Shown piece after piece: positions 5,101 through 5,822 of a DNA stretch of 5,822 nucleotides (the stretch's first letter is position 1; each line of letters opens with the position of its first letter). The position numbers were made by a program, and so were the translations under genes. The notes beneath the pieces were generated by a model that worked only from the letters and a program-made list of their open reading frames with translations, did no database searches and was not told where the DNA came from. This DNA comes from SBBV01 sp036555425 (lineage in GTDB: Bacteria; Pseudomonadota; Alphaproteobacteria; Bin65). The DNA lies in assembly GCA_036555425.1 (NCBI GenBank), contig DATBLL010000054.1, positions 1 to 5,822 on the forward strand, written 5' to 3'.

Positions 5101-5822
5101 CTAGCGCTCGGTCAGCTTCAGCTCGATGCGGCGGTTCTTGCCGTAGGCTTCCTCGGTGTCGCCGGGCTCGAGCGGCTGGAATTCGCCGAAGCCGGCGGCG
5201 ACGAGGCGGTTGGCCGGCACGCCCTCGGCGATGAGGAGACGGACGACGGCGATTGCGCGCGCCGAGGAAAGCTCCCAGTTCGAGGGAAAGCGCGCGCTCA
5301 CGATCGGCCGCCGGTCGGTGTGGCCGTCGACGCGCAGCACCCAATTGACCTCGGCCGGTATCCTCTCGGAAATCTCCTTCAACGTCTTCGCGAGCTTGGC
5401 GATCTGCTCGCGGCCGGCCGGATTGATCTCGTCCGAGCCCGCCGGGAACAGCACTTCCGACTGGAACACGAAGCGGTCGCCGACGACGCGGATGTCGGGC
5501 CGGTCGCCGAGGATCTCGCGCAGCTTGCCGAAGAATTCCGAGCGGTAGCGCTGCAGCTCCTGCACCTGGCTGGCGAGCGCGAGGTTCAAGCGCCGGCCGA
5601 GGTCCTCGATCTCGAGCTTCTGCGAGTCGGTCTTGCCTTCCGAAATCCTCAGCGCCTGCTCGATTTCGGCGAGCTGCCGGCGCAGCGCCGCCATCTGGCG
5701 GTTCAAGAGGGCCACCTCGGCCGCCTGCTCGTCGGTCAAGCGCTTCTGGTCGCCGACCGACTTCCGCTCCAGCAGCAGCGCGGCCTGGAGGCGGTCGCGC
5801 TCGCGGCGGAGCCCGTCCAGAT
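5101..5822 (-). CDS. MotB/OmpA-like peptidoglycan-binding protein, N terminus outside window
   Basis: The C-terminal 239 residues are present, ending at a TAG stop (5101-5103). The frame stays open to the right edge, so a TTG near 5739 should not be taken as the start. About the first 100 visible residues form a long Leu-, Glu-, Arg- and Gln-rich coiled coil. An OmpA-like domain follows from about RVVGDRFVFQSEVLF to the end, with the peptidoglycan-contact motifs DGHTDRRPI and NWELSSARA and the closing KNRRIEL. The wording is closer to MotB than to Pal. Homologues I recall in alphaproteobacteria have an N-terminal membrane helix and lie beside a MotA/TolQ/ExbB-type proton-channel gene; if so, that gene would lie to the right. 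It would tie an inner-membrane complex to the cell wall. It is 138 bases upstream of the binding protein on the same strand, with no clear T-tract terminator between them. Confidence 0.88.
   Translation of the reverse strand, partial: LDGLRRERDRLQAALLLERKSVGDQKRLTDEQAAEVALLNRQMAALRRQLAEIEQALRISEGKTDSQKLEIEDLGRRLNLALASQVQELQRYRSEFFGKLREILGDRPDIRVVGDRFVFQSEVLFPAGSDEINPAGREQIAKLAKTLKEISERIPAEVNWVLRVDGHTDRRPIVSARFPSNWELSSARAIAVVRLLIAEGVPANRLVAAGFGEFQPLEPGDTEEAYGKNRRIELKLTER

Overview
The window reads as a chromosomal segment of a high-GC alphaproteobacterium. The L31 protein lacks zinc-ribbon cysteines, as in alphaproteobacterial L31. The half-size ABC exporter is MsbA-like, and the MotB/OmpA-like coiled-coil protein has a form familiar from Rhodospirillales and Rhizobiales. 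Third codon positions are strongly G/C. I cannot fix the genus from sequence alone.

Layout from left to right. Positions 1-139 (minus strand) look like the 5' end of a group IIC (bacterial class C) self-splicing intron. It begins with GTGTG directly after the T-tract of the rpmE terminator and runs off the left edge. rpmE (200-583, minus) encodes ribosomal protein L31 with an unusual Ala/Lys/Pro/Glu-rich tail, and has a clear promoter (610-638) and terminator (141-172). Divergent from it is a TTG-started ABC exporter (690-2468, plus). A 313-base non-coding stretch (2469-2781) then leads to a cold-shock protein gene (2782-2985, plus). That stretch holds an AT-rich promoter-like zone and, just before the ribosome binding site, a perfect hairpin. 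The csp gene ends in a textbook terminator (3004-3035). A 136-residue protein of unknown function follows (3141-3551, plus).

The unknown gene converges on a Tat-exported ABC substrate-binding protein (3724-4962, minus). The gap between them holds two inverted copies of a GC-rich hairpin repeat, one starting 2-3 bases after each stop codon. Upstream of the binding protein on the same strand is the C-terminal 239 residues of a MotB/OmpA-like peptidoglycan-binding protein (5101 to the right edge).

The genes are mostly independent housekeeping or envelope functions (translation, export, cold shock, nutrient uptake, cell-wall anchoring), not one pathway. No defence system, CRISPR array, tRNA or rRNA was seen. 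The most interesting items are the intron tip at the terminator, the paired repeats at the convergent gene ends, the possible structured csp leader and the L31 tail.
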